A program made the position numbers and the translations under genes. Shown piece by piece: positions 34,001 to 41,839 of a stretch of 44,248 bases of DNA (within the stretch, counting starts at the first letter, position 1; every line of letters starts with the position of its first letter). Location: positions 1 through 44,248 of the forward strand of contig JAVBPO010000060.1 in assembly GCA_031549565.1 (NCBI GenBank). Reading direction: 5' to 3'. The DNA comes from JAVBSX01 sp031549565 (GTDB lineage: Bacteria; Planctomycetota; Planctomycetia; Pirellulales; Thermoguttaceae). The notes beneath the pieces were generated by a model. That model searched no databases. It was not told the origin of the DNA and was given only the letters and a program-made list of their open reading frames with translations.

Positions 34001-37000
34001 TACACGACCCAACACGCGAGTTCCTACACGTATTTTTCGTTGTTGCGGCAAATCGTCCCGAACGCCCAGTTGCTGTACGGCGAGGATCCGCACGACTTCA
34101 TCGCTTACGGCGATTCCGCCGACCATGAGCGGTTGAAAAAATTCGTCGACGAAGCGAACGGGCAAGGGCCGTCGGAAAGCGTACGTCGATTCGATATTTT
34201 GAACATACCCGAAGGAACACGGTACAACCGGGAAATCCTCGTTTACCTGATCGCCGCGTATTATCCGGAACTCTATCCTCAGGCCGGACTAGAACCGCAC
34301 CAGATTATGGTGTTCGGATACGATTTTGAAAAGGAAAAAGCGCAACGGATCCTCGACAAAGCGTGCGAACCGGTTCCGGAAGGGCAGCAAACGAGCTCCA
34401 AAGTTTATTCGGTTAAGAACATCACGGTTCCCGGCGCGATCTATTGGATCAACCAGGTTTGTCCGAACGTCGTGTGCCAGGCCGACGGAAGGCCGGACCC
34501 GGTTCACGGCGTCAATCTGATCGCGACGGCGACGCCGCTGGAACACCTGGTGATCGAAAAAACATTGGCGGACGTTGACAAGGATATTCCCGAGGATCTC
34601 AAACCGGTCCCGCGATACTACACGCTCGACGATATTGCGCCGGGAACGTATTATGCGGTCTACTACGCCGTTTATTCCGCTTTCAGCACTGAAATCGTGA
34701 CTCTGGCCCCGACCAATCCGGGAAAGTCGATTTTCCTGATCGTCGCCCGGGAAGACGTGCAGCAAAGGATCGACGAGTTTCTCAAGAAGCATCTCGCCGA
34801 GGAAACCACGCGTCAACCGGTGGTCCAGGTTTACCAGTTGACGAAAACGAACTATTATCAAATCCACCCGCTCCTGGCGCAGGTCGTTTCACCGTACTGT
34901 ACGATTACGCCCGGCTCCGCCCCGGACGTACTGCAAGTGTACGGTTCGCCGAAGGATCAGAAAGCGGTCGCCGAAACGATCCAGAAGCTCGAAACTGCCG
35001 CGATGAAGCGGGCAGAACTCGACAAGGAAGGTTTCATCCCGGGGATCAAAATCTACCGGATTGATTCGCAGACCGCGTATTCAATTTACCCGATGATTCA
35101 ACAGCAGTTCCCCGGCGCCGTGGTTCGTCCGACCTCGGCGGAGCAGATTTTCGTTTGGGCGTCCCCGGAAGAACATGAAAACATCGCGAAAATGGTCGGC
35201 GCGATCGCCGAAGCGTTTCCGCAGCCAGTTTTGAAAATATATTTCTTCAAGAACATCCCGATCATGTCGGCCTACGGGTTGCTCGCCCAGTTTTTCCCGC
35301 CGACGCAAGCGACGTTCGTTCCCCGACCCGATACGGGGGATCTGATCGTGTACGCTTCGCCGGAATACCAGGAGAAAATCGCCGCGAGCATCGAACATCT
35401 CGACAAGGAGCGCCCGAAGGAAATGGAGATGTACCCGGTCGCTTACGATTTGAGCGAATTTCATCCGACGGCCTGGTCGTACATTTACTCGAATTTCATG
35501 CGGGCGGTCCCGACGTGTACGATTCTCCCGACGACGATCCAATCGCAGATTCTCGTCTTCTGTCGGGACTCGGAACACAAGCAAATCGCGCAGATCGTCG
35601 AAACGATGATGAAATCGAATCCGCTGGCGCAGCAGAAGATGAAAAAGTACATGGTCAAGACGGCGACCGCGACCTCGGCTTACCAGCTTTTGGCGAGCAT
35701 GTTCCCGCCGCCGAACGTGCAGTACGGCTTCGGAACCGACAAGCATCAGCTTCTCATTCGCGCCAGTGAAGCGGACCACGTCAAAATCCAGAACGCGATC
35801 GACGAGATGAACACCGTCGATTCGGACCGAAGCGTGCAAAAAATTTACCGCTTTCAGCGGGCGCTTCCCTACACGGCAATGGTGCTGATCCGATCGAATT
35901 TCCCCGCCGCGGACGTTTCGATCGACGATTACGGCGAATTGCTGCTCGTGAACGCGACGCCGGACGAACAGAAGGAAATCGCGGAAGTGATCAAAGAACT
36001 CGACGCCGAAGATCCGCAAACGCAGACGACCGTGAAGATCCATCCGACCGGAAGCGTCGACGCGTACACGCTCTTCTCGGCTCTGCGAATCCTCTACTCG
36101 ACCAATCCGCGGTTCCGGGTTTGGCCTGACGCATACACCAAGACGCTCACCGCCCTTGCGACGCCGCAGCAGCACAAGTTCATCGACGACCTGATCGAGC
36201 AGATTCAGAAAGGCGGTTTGGCCGACCCGACGCTCACGCTCAAGGTCCTGCCGCTCCAGCAGCGGAATGTGTACGATTTAGAGCCGTTGATTCGCAAGGT
36301 TTTCAGCGACAAGGGCATCGATATCGATTTGACCCGGGATTTTTCGACGAACAGCTTGATCGTTTACGCCCGACCGGAAGAGATCGCCCTGATGGAGGAG
36401 ATCATGGAAGCGACGAAGCAGCCGGAACGGACCGTCGATATGTTCGAGTTGCTCAAAACGGATCCCGAAACGATTCAAATGGCCGTTTCGCAGCTTTACA
36501 TGGAAGAGAATTACTACACTCGTCCGTATGTAACCGCCGACTACAACACGAACATGGTTTTCGTGCGCGGGACGCCGGAGCAGATCGAACGGATTCGTGA
36601 ACTGCTGATCGAAATGGGGGAAACCCAGTTGATTAAAAAGCGGAAACCGATCGAAGCGACTCCGTCGGCAACCGATCAAACGCCGCTGATTAAGGAAACG
36701 TACAGCGGCGCGGAGCCGCTCCCTCCGGACGGAGCGGGCGTACTCAGCAAGGAGTCGGGAAACATTCGCAAATTCCAGTTCGACGGTAAACTGACGCCGG
36801 ACGTCGAAAAAAGACTCAAGGAAGAGTTGAAGAAAAAAGGGTTGAATCTCATCATCAAACGACCGGGGCCCCCGCTGATCCAGGAAAAACAGGAGACGGA
36901 CGAAAATTCTTCCGAAGAGAAAGACGACCCATCCGCTCCCGATTCGTCCGGTTTTTTCTCCGAGGAAGAAGAAACCGCTCCCGTCGCGTTTTTCCAGATC

Positions 37001-37936
37001 CCGCCGAAAACGGGAACGGCGGACGAGGAAACGAAAGAAGAAGCGAAATCCGAAACGGAATCACCGGCCCCCGAAGATCCCCAGTCGTACGTTTATATGG
37101 TGGTCAACGACGACGGGTCGATCACGCTCATGTCGCTCTCGCAGGATCCGGAGAAGCTCAACGAAGTCGAATCGGACCTGAAGCAGCTCACATCCCGGGT
37201 CTTCGCGACCGGTCGGGACTACACGATTTTCATGATTCGTGAGATCAACGCGTCGGTGGTGCTTCGACGTTTGAACCTGCTGCTCCGGGACAGGATCGCG
37301 ATTCCCGGACAGGACACGACGCAAGGACGCGGCGGCTACTACGGCGGATATTATGGGGGTTATTACGGTCGGCAACAACCGCGAATCAGGACGCTTCGTT
37401 TGGAAGTTGAGCCGACGATGAACGCGATCATCGCCCGGGGCTCGAAAATGGACCGCGAAGAAGTCGGGCGGTTCATTGAAGACCTTGACAAATCGCAACT
37501 GGAAGCGGAAGGTTTACCGAAAAAACCGGAAAACGTGTACATCCAAAATCTTCAGGCGTCGGAAGTGATCCAGCAAGTGATGTCGGTTTACGGGGCTCAG
37601 ATGCTGAAAACGCAGCTCCCCAACGGCGAATTTCCCCGCATTCAGATGAATCGCACCAATAATTCGATCGACATTTTCGCCCCGGAACCGCTCTGTACGC
37701 AATTAAAGGAATACGCCCAGCAGTTGGACGAAGAGGCCCCGACGAAACAAGCGGAAAAGATCCATGTGATCCGCCCCGAAAAAACGAACTCTCAAACGAT
37801 TCAAAGAGCAATCGACCTGATCCGAAGTTCGTCGATGCAAAAGTACCGACTTGCCAATCCCGCCTATTACAATCCCGGTTACTACAATCCAGGGTACTAC
37901 ACCCCCTATCCCTACGCCGCGCCCTACGGCCGTTAA
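28085..37936 (+). CDS. Giant exported protein of about 37 secretin N-domain-like repeats
   Basis: 3283 aa. Residues 1-27 are a signal peptide (RLFSLVRSLTLPALFGAVLF); Cys26-Cys27 could make it a lipoprotein, though the lipobox is poor. A helical region (40-120) is followed by a secretin N0-like domain (about 125-210), then roughly 37 units of 65-95 residues that fit the secretin N1/NolW pattern: a strand such as VVQFYKLN, a helix with ...L.Q.VP.A.I, a strand LMIIAKPDEHK, a closing helix. Examples: KVRYDYYTGKLVVWGTDEEH and ITPDPANNRLMIWATPQEH. An acidic linker (about 2925-3010) and Tyr/Gly tails (YYGGYYGGYYG; NPGYYNPGYY at the end) complete it. The secretin pore domain is absent. In secretins, N domains stack into periplasmic rings and bind partners; here a very long periplasmic or surface rod is likely. 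Start chosen at the ATG pair 28085/28088; no ribosome site. Confidence 0.85.
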   Translation: MMRLFSLVRSLTLPALFGAVLFGTGVMCCGQETPPAGTEEPKETVSSERPDPKKGYGQLLHPSVQERLGLTDAQKHEVQQLMIERSRALAETKVDEVEAQDKIVAESDVKLEAVLTPEQKRIWPKVFEPTGLRINWSGQPWEKCLKWIADKVGKQLSMQAPPPGSLTYSSPGEISPAELLDQINGRLLAIGYTLVNSDNSLILLNLRRDRIAPEFLPRVDAKTIDKHGNFEFVAYTLPLEYRDAAVVKQMIQPFQGLYCKILDLPGNSLLIIDTVINIKTLEKIAMGVANPVPKKEEKPAPPAQPESKWASYPIENSDPENVQEILKNFMNVTGHKEGNVLYYYVPEEQQTNIKVIVDMLERGSDGQPKPTLETYSMEGLTDTSPYSLYRKAVMQAYGYYTDASENFGTAVVDLIKKLAPAAAVAPNQVSNKLVVFATPEDHAKIQEMFEKLQSGTSPEFTPVVKVYSFKNSKRVGRMTEEVAEMMQKIVPGIQYYAYDPRRAQAIVVALQKEHDILAQALEEYEVQSAPDEEREVRIYPVTATQLERFSLLFEQVRRSPEMREAVELSDGRQNQLTMLATPTQQEKIQKMLMEIANQGTGGEAGEGGDGFQTGSGPMELGVIPLRNAYSYAVRQVLVNMIPGAEISYDYYSNTLYIYGTTQTVEQVKKTVELMDAGQENEVRFFPLLKELPQEVEQSFETVAPKARAVMDKKNMRLMVYGPKKDVAEIEKVLDAQAAAGPIFQDAFRTVTVVRDLPNELLDFVRKSFPRANIDFDRDSRRVVVRAPENEQLPIAKMIVEAESALPPEEITQYYPTDKAIPDHLITLIRETTKSLGHIGEIKRDDKDPKLLIVRARPNLQVEIKRLLDNRDTLLPEVETNQFHSFPIAQDVRKRFDAVRDDFIKQHGDFRTLNEDRKDILSVWATPTQIKLLDELVVQLGKEIAPDLVEKQIFHSLKYVELDFVKSMLEEIYPGTKINEDKANNRIVVRVRPEFYEGAKELLKQLDTRDEDAQRRYPKTYEVDGLYTYDAVGNYYSPYTLMQEVQKTVPQAKVRYDYYTGKLVVWGTDEEHKIVGDMFAEVQKDSDKTAGFELFPLRRAQPYMIIGMISRLFPLVSPRYDSGTQAIVVEGSKRQLESIRKLIDKLDPAEPGPTDPVVQFYKLNSKPENSLVATLQQLVPAAQIVPDRDAKQLMIIAKPDEHKILERNIKSILETFTQPEEPMLFIYPVSGNQRAQLESFQQNAGEELKDMKILPDSRPDQMLILARPSEHEIISSVLQMFQTAQGNEFELIMRPFTLVFLDPQLAQDVLKEDFPEAKVKYDAKGNRLIIWGTEQTLKKVAETLKKIDTSIMDETQPRFETYTLDGIRFDSPYMRSLTISYLIESLKQIAPNAKYFPGTNYYRIIVWGTPKELTLVKSTLENVGYSNAPEDQPELKVFDLKAADSKIVDSILKPFVPDALITIDETTGKIVVFARPRDMQTVSTTIEHLERSNVDDRIQNTYDITGTKAEIVLQSIQDVYPSLKITPDPANNRLMIWATPQEHVRIGEVVEQANKEPLGDGAEKFVAYPITRMEYTTVIEMVKEMFGDNAVTYGDPTSDKITIKASGRIQKQIKELLESIQTKDDKYRVKISFYPLGKADPITIEALLQSLLPNGRSMSAREIREQVRGMQDPWKGYDPTDYDVYSSGGYYNQAVAMEFYREGRSFYRIDTKTQTAIVAASEEDQKRIADAVEKIVTLSESEQKPVAKMFTLNEIYPFTMLQTMNQIAPSVQIIPAHSPIYGVGNIHDFVAFGIKPELAKIEAFVDEINASGPSGNRREMLVLNLPDGTKFNRYRVIRMLVYLYPPDDYTPYPAPGPELNQIVLYAPKHKHEEIQKLIDDVCKPLPEGKQSEYKTYEVNHINVEDAYRWLYEICPNIRVETDSERRIDFYTGQPLPARTLLILATPIEHAEVAKALSVLDRETPSQSNSYPKSYTTQHASSYTYFSLLRQIVPNAQLLYGEDPHDFIAYGDSADHERLKKFVDEANGQGPSESVRRFDILNIPEGTRYNREILVYLIAAYYPELYPQAGLEPHQIMVFGYDFEKEKAQRILDKACEPVPEGQQTSSKVYSVKNITVPGAIYWINQVCPNVVCQADGRPDPVHGVNLIATATPLEHLVIEKTLADVDKDIPEDLKPVPRYYTLDDIAPGTYYAVYYAVYSAFSTEIVTLAPTNPGKSIFLIVAREDVQQRIDEFLKKHLAEETTRQPVVQVYQLTKTNYYQIHPLLAQVVSPYCTITPGSAPDVLQVYGSPKDQKAVAETIQKLETAAMKRAELDKEGFIPGIKIYRIDSQTAYSIYPMIQQQFPGAVVRPTSAEQIFVWASPEEHENIAKMVGAIAEAFPQPVLKIYFFKNIPIMSAYGLLAQFFPPTQATFVPRPDTGDLIVYASPEYQEKIAASIEHLDKERPKEMEMYPVAYDLSEFHPTAWSYIYSNFMRAVPTCTILPTTIQSQILVFCRDSEHKQIAQIVETMMKSNPLAQQKMKKYMVKTATATSAYQLLASMFPPPNVQYGFGTDKHQLLIRASEADHVKIQNAIDEMNTVDSDRSVQKIYRFQRALPYTAMVLIRSNFPAADVSIDDYGELLLVNATPDEQKEIAEVIKELDAEDPQTQTTVKIHPTGSVDAYTLFSALRILYSTNPRFRVWPDAYTKTLTALATPQQHKFIDDLIEQIQKGGLADPTLTLKVLPLQQRNVYDLEPLIRKVFSDKGIDIDLTRDFSTNSLIVYARPEEIALMEEIMEATKQPERTVDMFELLKTDPETIQMAVSQLYMEENYYTRPYVTADYNTNMVFVRGTPEQIERIRELLIEMGETQLIKKRKPIEATPSATDQTPLIKETYSGAEPLPPDGAGVLSKESGNIRKFQFDGKLTPDVEKRLKEELKKKGLNLIIKRPGPPLIQEKQETDENSSEEKDDPSAPDSSGFFSEEEETAPVAFFQIPPKTGTADEETKEEAKSETESPAPEDPQSYVYMVVNDDGSITLMSLSQDPEKLNEVESDLKQLTSRVFATGRDYTIFMIREINASVVLRRLNLLLRDRIAIPGQDTTQGRGGYYGGYYGGYYGRQQPRIRTLRLEVEPTMNAIIARGSKMDREEVGRFIEDLDKSQLEAEGLPKKPENVYIQNLQASEVIQQVMSVYGAQMLKTQLPNGEFPRIQMNRTNNSIDIFAPEPLCTQLKEYAQQLDEEAPTKQAEKIHVIRPEKTNSQTIQRAIDLIRSSSMQKYRLANPAYYNPGYYNPGYYTPYPYAAPYGR

Positions 37937-37953
37937 TTCTTTATTCCAACGAC

Positions 37954-38142
37954 ATGATTCTACTCGGCTTCCTCCGCGCCAAGGCGGTTTTCGACGAACT
38001 GCAACGGCTGGGCGTCAACCCGAAACATCTGCGGGCCTCGTCCGCCGGAGCCAATGAACCGATTCCCGAAATGCTCAAAGTCTCCGGCGTAACCGCGCAG
38101 CAGGCGAACGCTTTCGTCGAAATTCTGGAAGTGAGCGAATGA
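37954..38142 (+). pseudogene. OmpA/MotB-family C-terminal fragment
   Basis: 62 codons reading LGFLRAKAVFDELQRLGVNP then LRASSAGANEPIPEML and ending VEILEVSE. This matches the second half of the OmpA-like peptidoglycan-binding domain (xLxxxRAxAVxxxLxxxGV, then SxGxxEPI). Similarity appears to reach back to the three codons before the ATG (Ser-Asn-Asp), so the fragment is the tail of a longer gene whose front was lost where the giant gene now ends, 17 bases upstream. It could still be translated as a small protein but lacks the residues that bind diaminopimelate. Confidence 0.55.
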
Positions 38143-38183
38143 CACCAGTTTTAGCCGGTACTCCGTGCTTGTCCCGCGTTGGA

Positions 38184-38633
38184 TCAGTTCGATTTCACGT
38201 CGAAATTAAACGTGTTCTTCCCTTTCACGACTTTGGCCGTCAGTTTTGTCGATCGGGCCGTTACGCACTCCTTGGGCATGAGTTCTTTCGATGACGAATA
38301 AATCATGCCGGACGGACTGGGCCTCGGCTTGTCGAAAGTCGTCACTTCCATTTTGGAAAGCGTTACGAGATACTCGCCTTCCAGAGCTCCTTTGCCGAAA
38401 TCGCCGTTCATCGAAGAAAGAACGTATTTTCCGGCGGCATCCGTCATACCTCCGGCCGTTTCTCCGGTTCCCGTGTTTTTCGGGATAAAATTCACATTGA
38501 CTTTCTCGACGGGAACACCGTCCAGCGTAACCACTCCTTCCACGGGCTCCGTGGGAATTCGACTGCTGCCGCACCCGGCAAAAGTACCGGTGAATGCGAC
38601 GAGCACGGCAAACGACAATAATATCTGTTTCAT
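38184..38633 (-). CDS. Small lipoprotein with carboxypeptidase-regulatory-like fold
   Basis: 149 aa from ATG 38633, with AAAGGAA about ten bases upstream. Signal peptide MKQILLSFAVLVAFTGTFAG ends in a lipobox (FAGC), giving a lipid-anchored Cys21. The rest is a beta-sandwich of the type abundant in Planctomycetes: VEGVVTLDGVPVEKVNVNFI, then GMTDAAGKYVLSS, then EYLVTLSKMEV. The function of these proteins is unknown. It lies downstream of the DUF1559 gene on the same strand, behind a terminator-like hairpin. Confidence 0.85.
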   Translation of the reverse strand: MKQILLSFAVLVAFTGTFAGCGSSRIPTEPVEGVVTLDGVPVEKVNVNFIPKNTGTGETAGGMTDAAGKYVLSSMNGDFGKGALEGEYLVTLSKMEVTTFDKPRPSPSGMIYSSSKELMPKECVTARSTKLTAKVVKGKNTFNFDVKSN

Positions 38634-38749
38634 CTGAGTTGTTTCCTTTGGTGCATTATTCAAATTACAAATGGATTGCGGTCATTTAAGGGCATAGGGC
38701 TTCCGCCGGAAAGTAAAATGCCCGTTTTTAGATCACCGAAACCAAAACG

Positions 38750-38790
38750 CCGGTCCCCTCTTCCCGGACTATCGGGGGAGAGGGGACCGG
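38750..38790 (-). terminator. Strong hairpin after the DUF1559 gene
   Basis: CCGGTCCCCTCT (38750-38761) pairs perfectly with AGAGGGGACCGG (38779-38790), with further C/G pairing in the loop. Read on the minus strand it lies 38 bases behind the DUF1559 stop and is followed by CGTTTTGGTTT, a modest T-rich tail. Confidence 0.65.
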
Positions 38791-38828
38791 TGGGTATAAA
38801 ACTTTCCAGCGACAGCCTTACCCTACCA

Positions 38829-40019
38829 TTACGGAAGGCTGACCGATTCTCCTCCGTTGCGGGATCCCATGCTTCCCCAGAGGCCGTACAGCGATTTTCC
38901 GGTGAAGGTCGATCCGGGCCCGTATTGCGAATTCGCCGGCGGCGGTACCAGGTCCAGCCCTTCCGTCTGGATCGTATCGGACACAAAGGAGACCGAGCCG
39001 TCGATCTTGGCGACGTTGACGCCACCGGTGTGATAGCTGCTCGCCGTCATGTGAACGACGTCTTCGTTGTTCGTGCTGATGGAGCACACGGGCGAGTTCG
39101 GGGGGAGTGCCATGTGAAACTGCGTGAATTGCGCAACGGCGTCGCCCCAGCGAAACCCGATGTTTTGATGCGGGTGCTCCGGCGGGTTCGTCACGACCGG
39201 TTCGCTCAACGTTCCCTGGGAGGCCCGTCGATTCAGGCAGTTCAACGGGGGCGGCGTCGATCCGGCGTCACCGCCACCGGCATCGGCAGCCATACCGCTC
39301 TTGATCTTGGTGGAGCCGCTCAGACCCGCCACCGCTTCGGAAAACAGTACGGTATTGGACGTGCCGTCGACGATACTCGCGAACGTCAACGCGTCCGTGT
39401 TGCCGCGGCTGAACGCACCCCTGGTTTTGAACGCGAACCAGATCACCCAAAGATCGCCCGCGTTACAGCGGTACGAAATTTGTCCGAGGGTATTGGAGCC
39501 TTTGCCGACAAGGTTGCCTTCCGAGGGACACACAAACGCCGGAATGTGTTTCGTCCAAGGACCGTCCGGATTGGTGTCCCACGGAAGTTGCATGAGGTCG
39601 GGAACGTCTTTATTCATCTCCACGGCGCTGCGAACCAATTCATAGACGGCGGATTGTTCAATGTAGGGCAACAAAACCGCCGCATAACTGACACGGTCGC
39701 GTCCTAAAAAGTTTTTGTCCCAGTCGCCGTTGATCCCGCCCCAGCTCGGCTTCCACATATCTTCGCAGAACTCCTTTTGCGCACAGGTACTCGGCAAGTA
39801 GTTTCTGGAATCGTGAAAATTATGGACCGCGAGTCCCAATTGCTTCAGGTTATTGGTACACTGCATGCGACGAGCCGCTTCCCGGGCCGCTTGGACCGCG
39901 GGCAGAAGCAACGCGATCAATATTCCGATGATCGCAATTACGACGAGAAGTTCGACGAGAGTGAACGCCCGGTTGGTATGGTTGGGTTGAGTTTCAAGTT
40001 TCAAATCAAGTTGTGGCAT
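38829..40019 (-). CDS. DUF1559 protein with prepilin-type N-terminus
   Basis: 396 aa from ATG 40019. After 16 residues comes the type IV prepilin signal RAFTLVELLVVIAIIGILIA (FTLVE with Glu at position 5 after the cleavage site), then LLLPAVQAAREAARRMQCTN, the signature of the planctomycete DUF1559 family, which occurs in dozens of copies per genome. The C-terminal part carries the usual SYHTGGVNVAKIDGSVSFVSD ending (quoted in part: HTGGVNVAKIDGSVSF). These are pseudopilin-like, exported and probably assembled or anchored in the envelope; exact role unknown. It follows the Gfo/Idh/MocA gene by 72 bases on the same strand. Confidence 0.93.
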   Translation of the reverse strand: MPQLDLKLETQPNHTNRAFTLVELLVVIAIIGILIALLLPAVQAAREAARRMQCTNNLKQLGLAVHNFHDSRNYLPSTCAQKEFCEDMWKPSWGGINGDWDKNFLGRDRVSYAAVLLPYIEQSAVYELVRSAVEMNKDVPDLMQLPWDTNPDGPWTKHIPAFVCPSEGNLVGKGSNTLGQISYRCNAGDLWVIWFAFKTRGAFSRGNTDALTFASIVDGTSNTVLFSEAVAGLSGSTKIKSGMAADAGGGDAGSTPPPLNCLNRRASQGTLSEPVVTNPPEHPHQNIGFRWGDAVAQFTQFHMALPPNSPVCSISTNNEDVVHMTASSYHTGGVNVAKIDGSVSFVSDTIQTEGLDLVPPPANSQYGPGSTFTGKSLYGLWGSMGSRNGGESVSLP

Positions 40020-40068
40020 TTTGTTTTCTGAAAAGAGCCATAAAATCGTAGCACAAAACATATCTCAT

Positions 40069-40090
40069 ACGACGATACGGGGATCGTCGT
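40069..40090 (-). terminator. Hairpin right after the oxidoreductase stop
   Basis: ACGACGAT (40069-40076), six-base loop, ATCGTCGT (40083-40090); perfect eight-pair stem starting one base behind the TAA of the oxidoreductase gene. No T-run follows on the minus strand, so it could be an attenuating or mRNA-protecting stem between two co-transcribed genes. Confidence 0.4.
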
Positions 40091-40091
40091 G

Positions 40092-41399
40092 TTATACGGA
40101 GGGAAGTTCAAATCCTTTGCGCCGCGGTCGGTCGACTTTGGCGTTGGCTTGTTCATCGTCGAGAATTTGTTCTTGGGCAGGATCCCATTGGATCTTGCGA
40201 TTCACTTCGCGACAGATTCCGATCAGGTGACACACGGAAATGCTTCGGTGTCCGATCTCCACGTCCGCGTGGGGAAGTTCGCGTGACACCATGCAGTCGA
40301 AGAAGTTTTCGATATGTGGTCGCGCGATCCAGGTCGGGCCTTCCGGCGGATCGGCTTCCGGAGCGTCGGCAATCAGGGATTGCGGGTTGGCCTTCAAATG
40401 GTTCCTGTTGACTTCGAGGTTTCCTTTTTCGCAACGAAAAACGCCGCCGCCGTAGGGGCCCTTGCCGTCTTCGAGGTTGAAACGCACTTCGGTTCCGTCG
40501 GCGTATTTCGCGGCCACTTGCCGTTTCGCGACGTCCGGTTCGTTCGGTGTCAGCGGCCACAATTCGACCGGTCCGGTGTCATCGGCTCCCAAGGCCCATT
40601 GAATCTGGTCGATACCATGTGCGCCCCAGTTGGTCATTTCCATCGCGGCATAATCCCACCACTGCATCCAGCCCAAAAGCCGTCCGTTGAATTTTCTAGC
40701 CGTCGTTGGTCCCTGCCATTTATCCCAGTTCAGATCCGGCGGACACGGCTCTTCGGGCAGATCGCTCGGAATTTGAATCGGGCCGGGATAATTCATGCCT
40801 TGGACGAGCTTGATTTTGCCGAGCTTGCCGGTCCGAACCAATTCACAACCGTAGCGGTTGAGTTTCATGGAACGCTGTTGCGAGCCGACCTGGAAAACTC
40901 GTTTCGTCTTTCGAACCCAATTGACGAGCGTACGTCCTTCGGCAATGTACGTCGTCAACGCTTTTTCCGCGTACACGTCGAGTCCGGCCCGCAACGCGTT
41001 GATTCCCGCCAGGGTGCGACAATGGTCCTGCGTGATGACGAACGAGCAATCGAGCTTTTCTTGGTCGTACATTTCAAGATCGGAATCATACATTTTCCAA
41101 TCTTTCGCGTTCGGAATCTGTCCTTCTTCGATTTTCTCCTTGACGCACCCCTCCATTTTGCCCCGCCAAAGTTCGGAAACCGCGACGATTTTCGCGCGCT
41201 CCTGCGGAATATGGTTCATGAGCTGTCTCGCCCGACCGCCGGTCCCGACGAACCCGACGATAATTCGGTCGTTCGCCCCGACGTTGTTTCCCTGAGCGAG
41301 CACGCTCCGGGGAATAATGGTCGGTGAAGCGATTCCTACGGCGGTTGCCGCAACGGTTGTTTTCAAAAAGTTACGACGTGAGGAATTCGATGTTGGCAT
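40092..41399 (-). CDS. Tat-exported Gfo/Idh/MocA-family oxidoreductase
   Basis: 435 aa from ATG 41399. Twin-arginine signal SSRRNFLKTTVAATAVGIAS, so it is exported folded, with cofactor. The Rossmann motif IIVGFVGTGGRARQ (about 46-59) binds NAD(P). YAEKALTTYIAEGRTLV contains the EK(P)-type motif with catalytic lysine, although the usual Pro is Ala. RYGCELVRTGKLGKIKLVQG and WDYAAMEMTNWGAHGIDQIQ are typical of planctomycete members, many of which process exotic sugars. Substrate unknown. GGAG lies about 11 bases upstream. Likely first gene of a unit with the DUF1559 gene. Confidence 0.92.
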   Translation of the reverse strand: MPTSNSSRRNFLKTTVAATAVGIASPTIIPRSVLAQGNNVGANDRIIVGFVGTGGRARQLMNHIPQERAKIVAVSELWRGKMEGCVKEKIEEGQIPNAKDWKMYDSDLEMYDQEKLDCSFVITQDHCRTLAGINALRAGLDVYAEKALTTYIAEGRTLVNWVRKTKRVFQVGSQQRSMKLNRYGCELVRTGKLGKIKLVQGMNYPGPIQIPSDLPEEPCPPDLNWDKWQGPTTARKFNGRLLGWMQWWDYAAMEMTNWGAHGIDQIQWALGADDTGPVELWPLTPNEPDVAKRQVAAKYADGTEVRFNLEDGKGPYGGGVFRCEKGNLEVNRNHLKANPQSLIADAPEADPPEGPTWIARPHIENFFDCMVSRELPHADVEIGHRSISVCHLIGICREVNRKIQWDPAQEQILDDEQANAKVDRPRRKGFELPSV

Positions 41400-41479
41400 G
41401 GATGGTATTTCTCCGTGAAGGTTGAAAGGGATACAAAAAAATCGAGAGCGCAATTTTAAGGAAAAATCGAAAAGAACTC

Positions 41480-41507
41480 TTGAAGCGTCAACGACCGTGA
41501 CTATAAT
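41480..41507 (+). promoter_or_regulatory. Sigma-70-like promoter
   Basis: TTGAAG (41480-41485), 16 bases, perfect TATAAT (41502-41507), on the plus strand in the gap between the oxidoreductase and TetR genes. It is followed 68 bases later by an AAGGAGGT ribosome site (41575-41582). Confidence 0.5.
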
Positions 41508-41590
41508 AAGTGAACGGGAGTGTTGTTCGCCTTGGAAATAACCCGCGATTTTTCAAGAAATGACTTGCAGGAAAAAGGAGGTGGCAATCC

Positions 41591-41644
41591 GTGATTAAGG
41601 AGGCGGCACTTGCGGTTTTCGAACCGGTGTCTTATTCATTTTGA
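41591..41644 (+). CDS. Possible 17-codon ORF behind a strong ribosome site
   Basis: GTG at 41591 lies nine bases after a full AAGGAGGT and encodes the peptide MIKEAALAVFEPVSYSF before a TGA. A sigma-70-like promoter sits upstream. A second AAGGAGG inside it serves the frame at 41610, so this may be a leader peptide coupled to that frame. No known leader or toxin family recognised. Confidence 0.3.
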   Translation: MIKEAALAVFEPVSYSF

Positions 41645-41774
41645 GTTTTGGCGTGCTGGACTTGTTGCACCTGATCAAGGAAAGCCAAGAATGATTTTTT
41701 GGACTCTTGGTTTTTTGAACTTGAATGAACAGAATCGTTGTATCTCCTTTAATTTAACACAACTAAAACAGTGA
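41610..41774 (+). CDS. Possible 54-codon ORF
   Basis: TTG at 41610 follows AAGGAGG (41597-41603) by six bases and opens a 54-codon frame ending at TGA 41772-41774. The product is basic and aromatic (FEFWRAGLVAPDQGKPRMIF inside). No family recognised. It overlaps the 17-codon frame. The use of TTG and the lack of similarity keep confidence low; the alternative is that the region is a non-coding leader. Confidence 0.25.
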   Translation: MRFSNRCLIHFEFWRAGLVAPDQGKPRMIFWTLGFLNLNEQNRCISFNLTQLKQ

Positions 41775-41839
41775 TGTAATTGTTAAGGAGCTCAAGGAAT
41801 TACTGTAAGGCTAACACTATCAGTGGATTACTGTTCTCG

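Noticed and set aside
28700..34165. A 1821-codon open frame antisense to the giant gene
   Set aside because: It lies wholly within the giant gene. Its product is an Arg/Asp/Phe-rich run without motifs, as expected from the complement of a gene with G/C-ended codons. The sense frame shows repeated domains.
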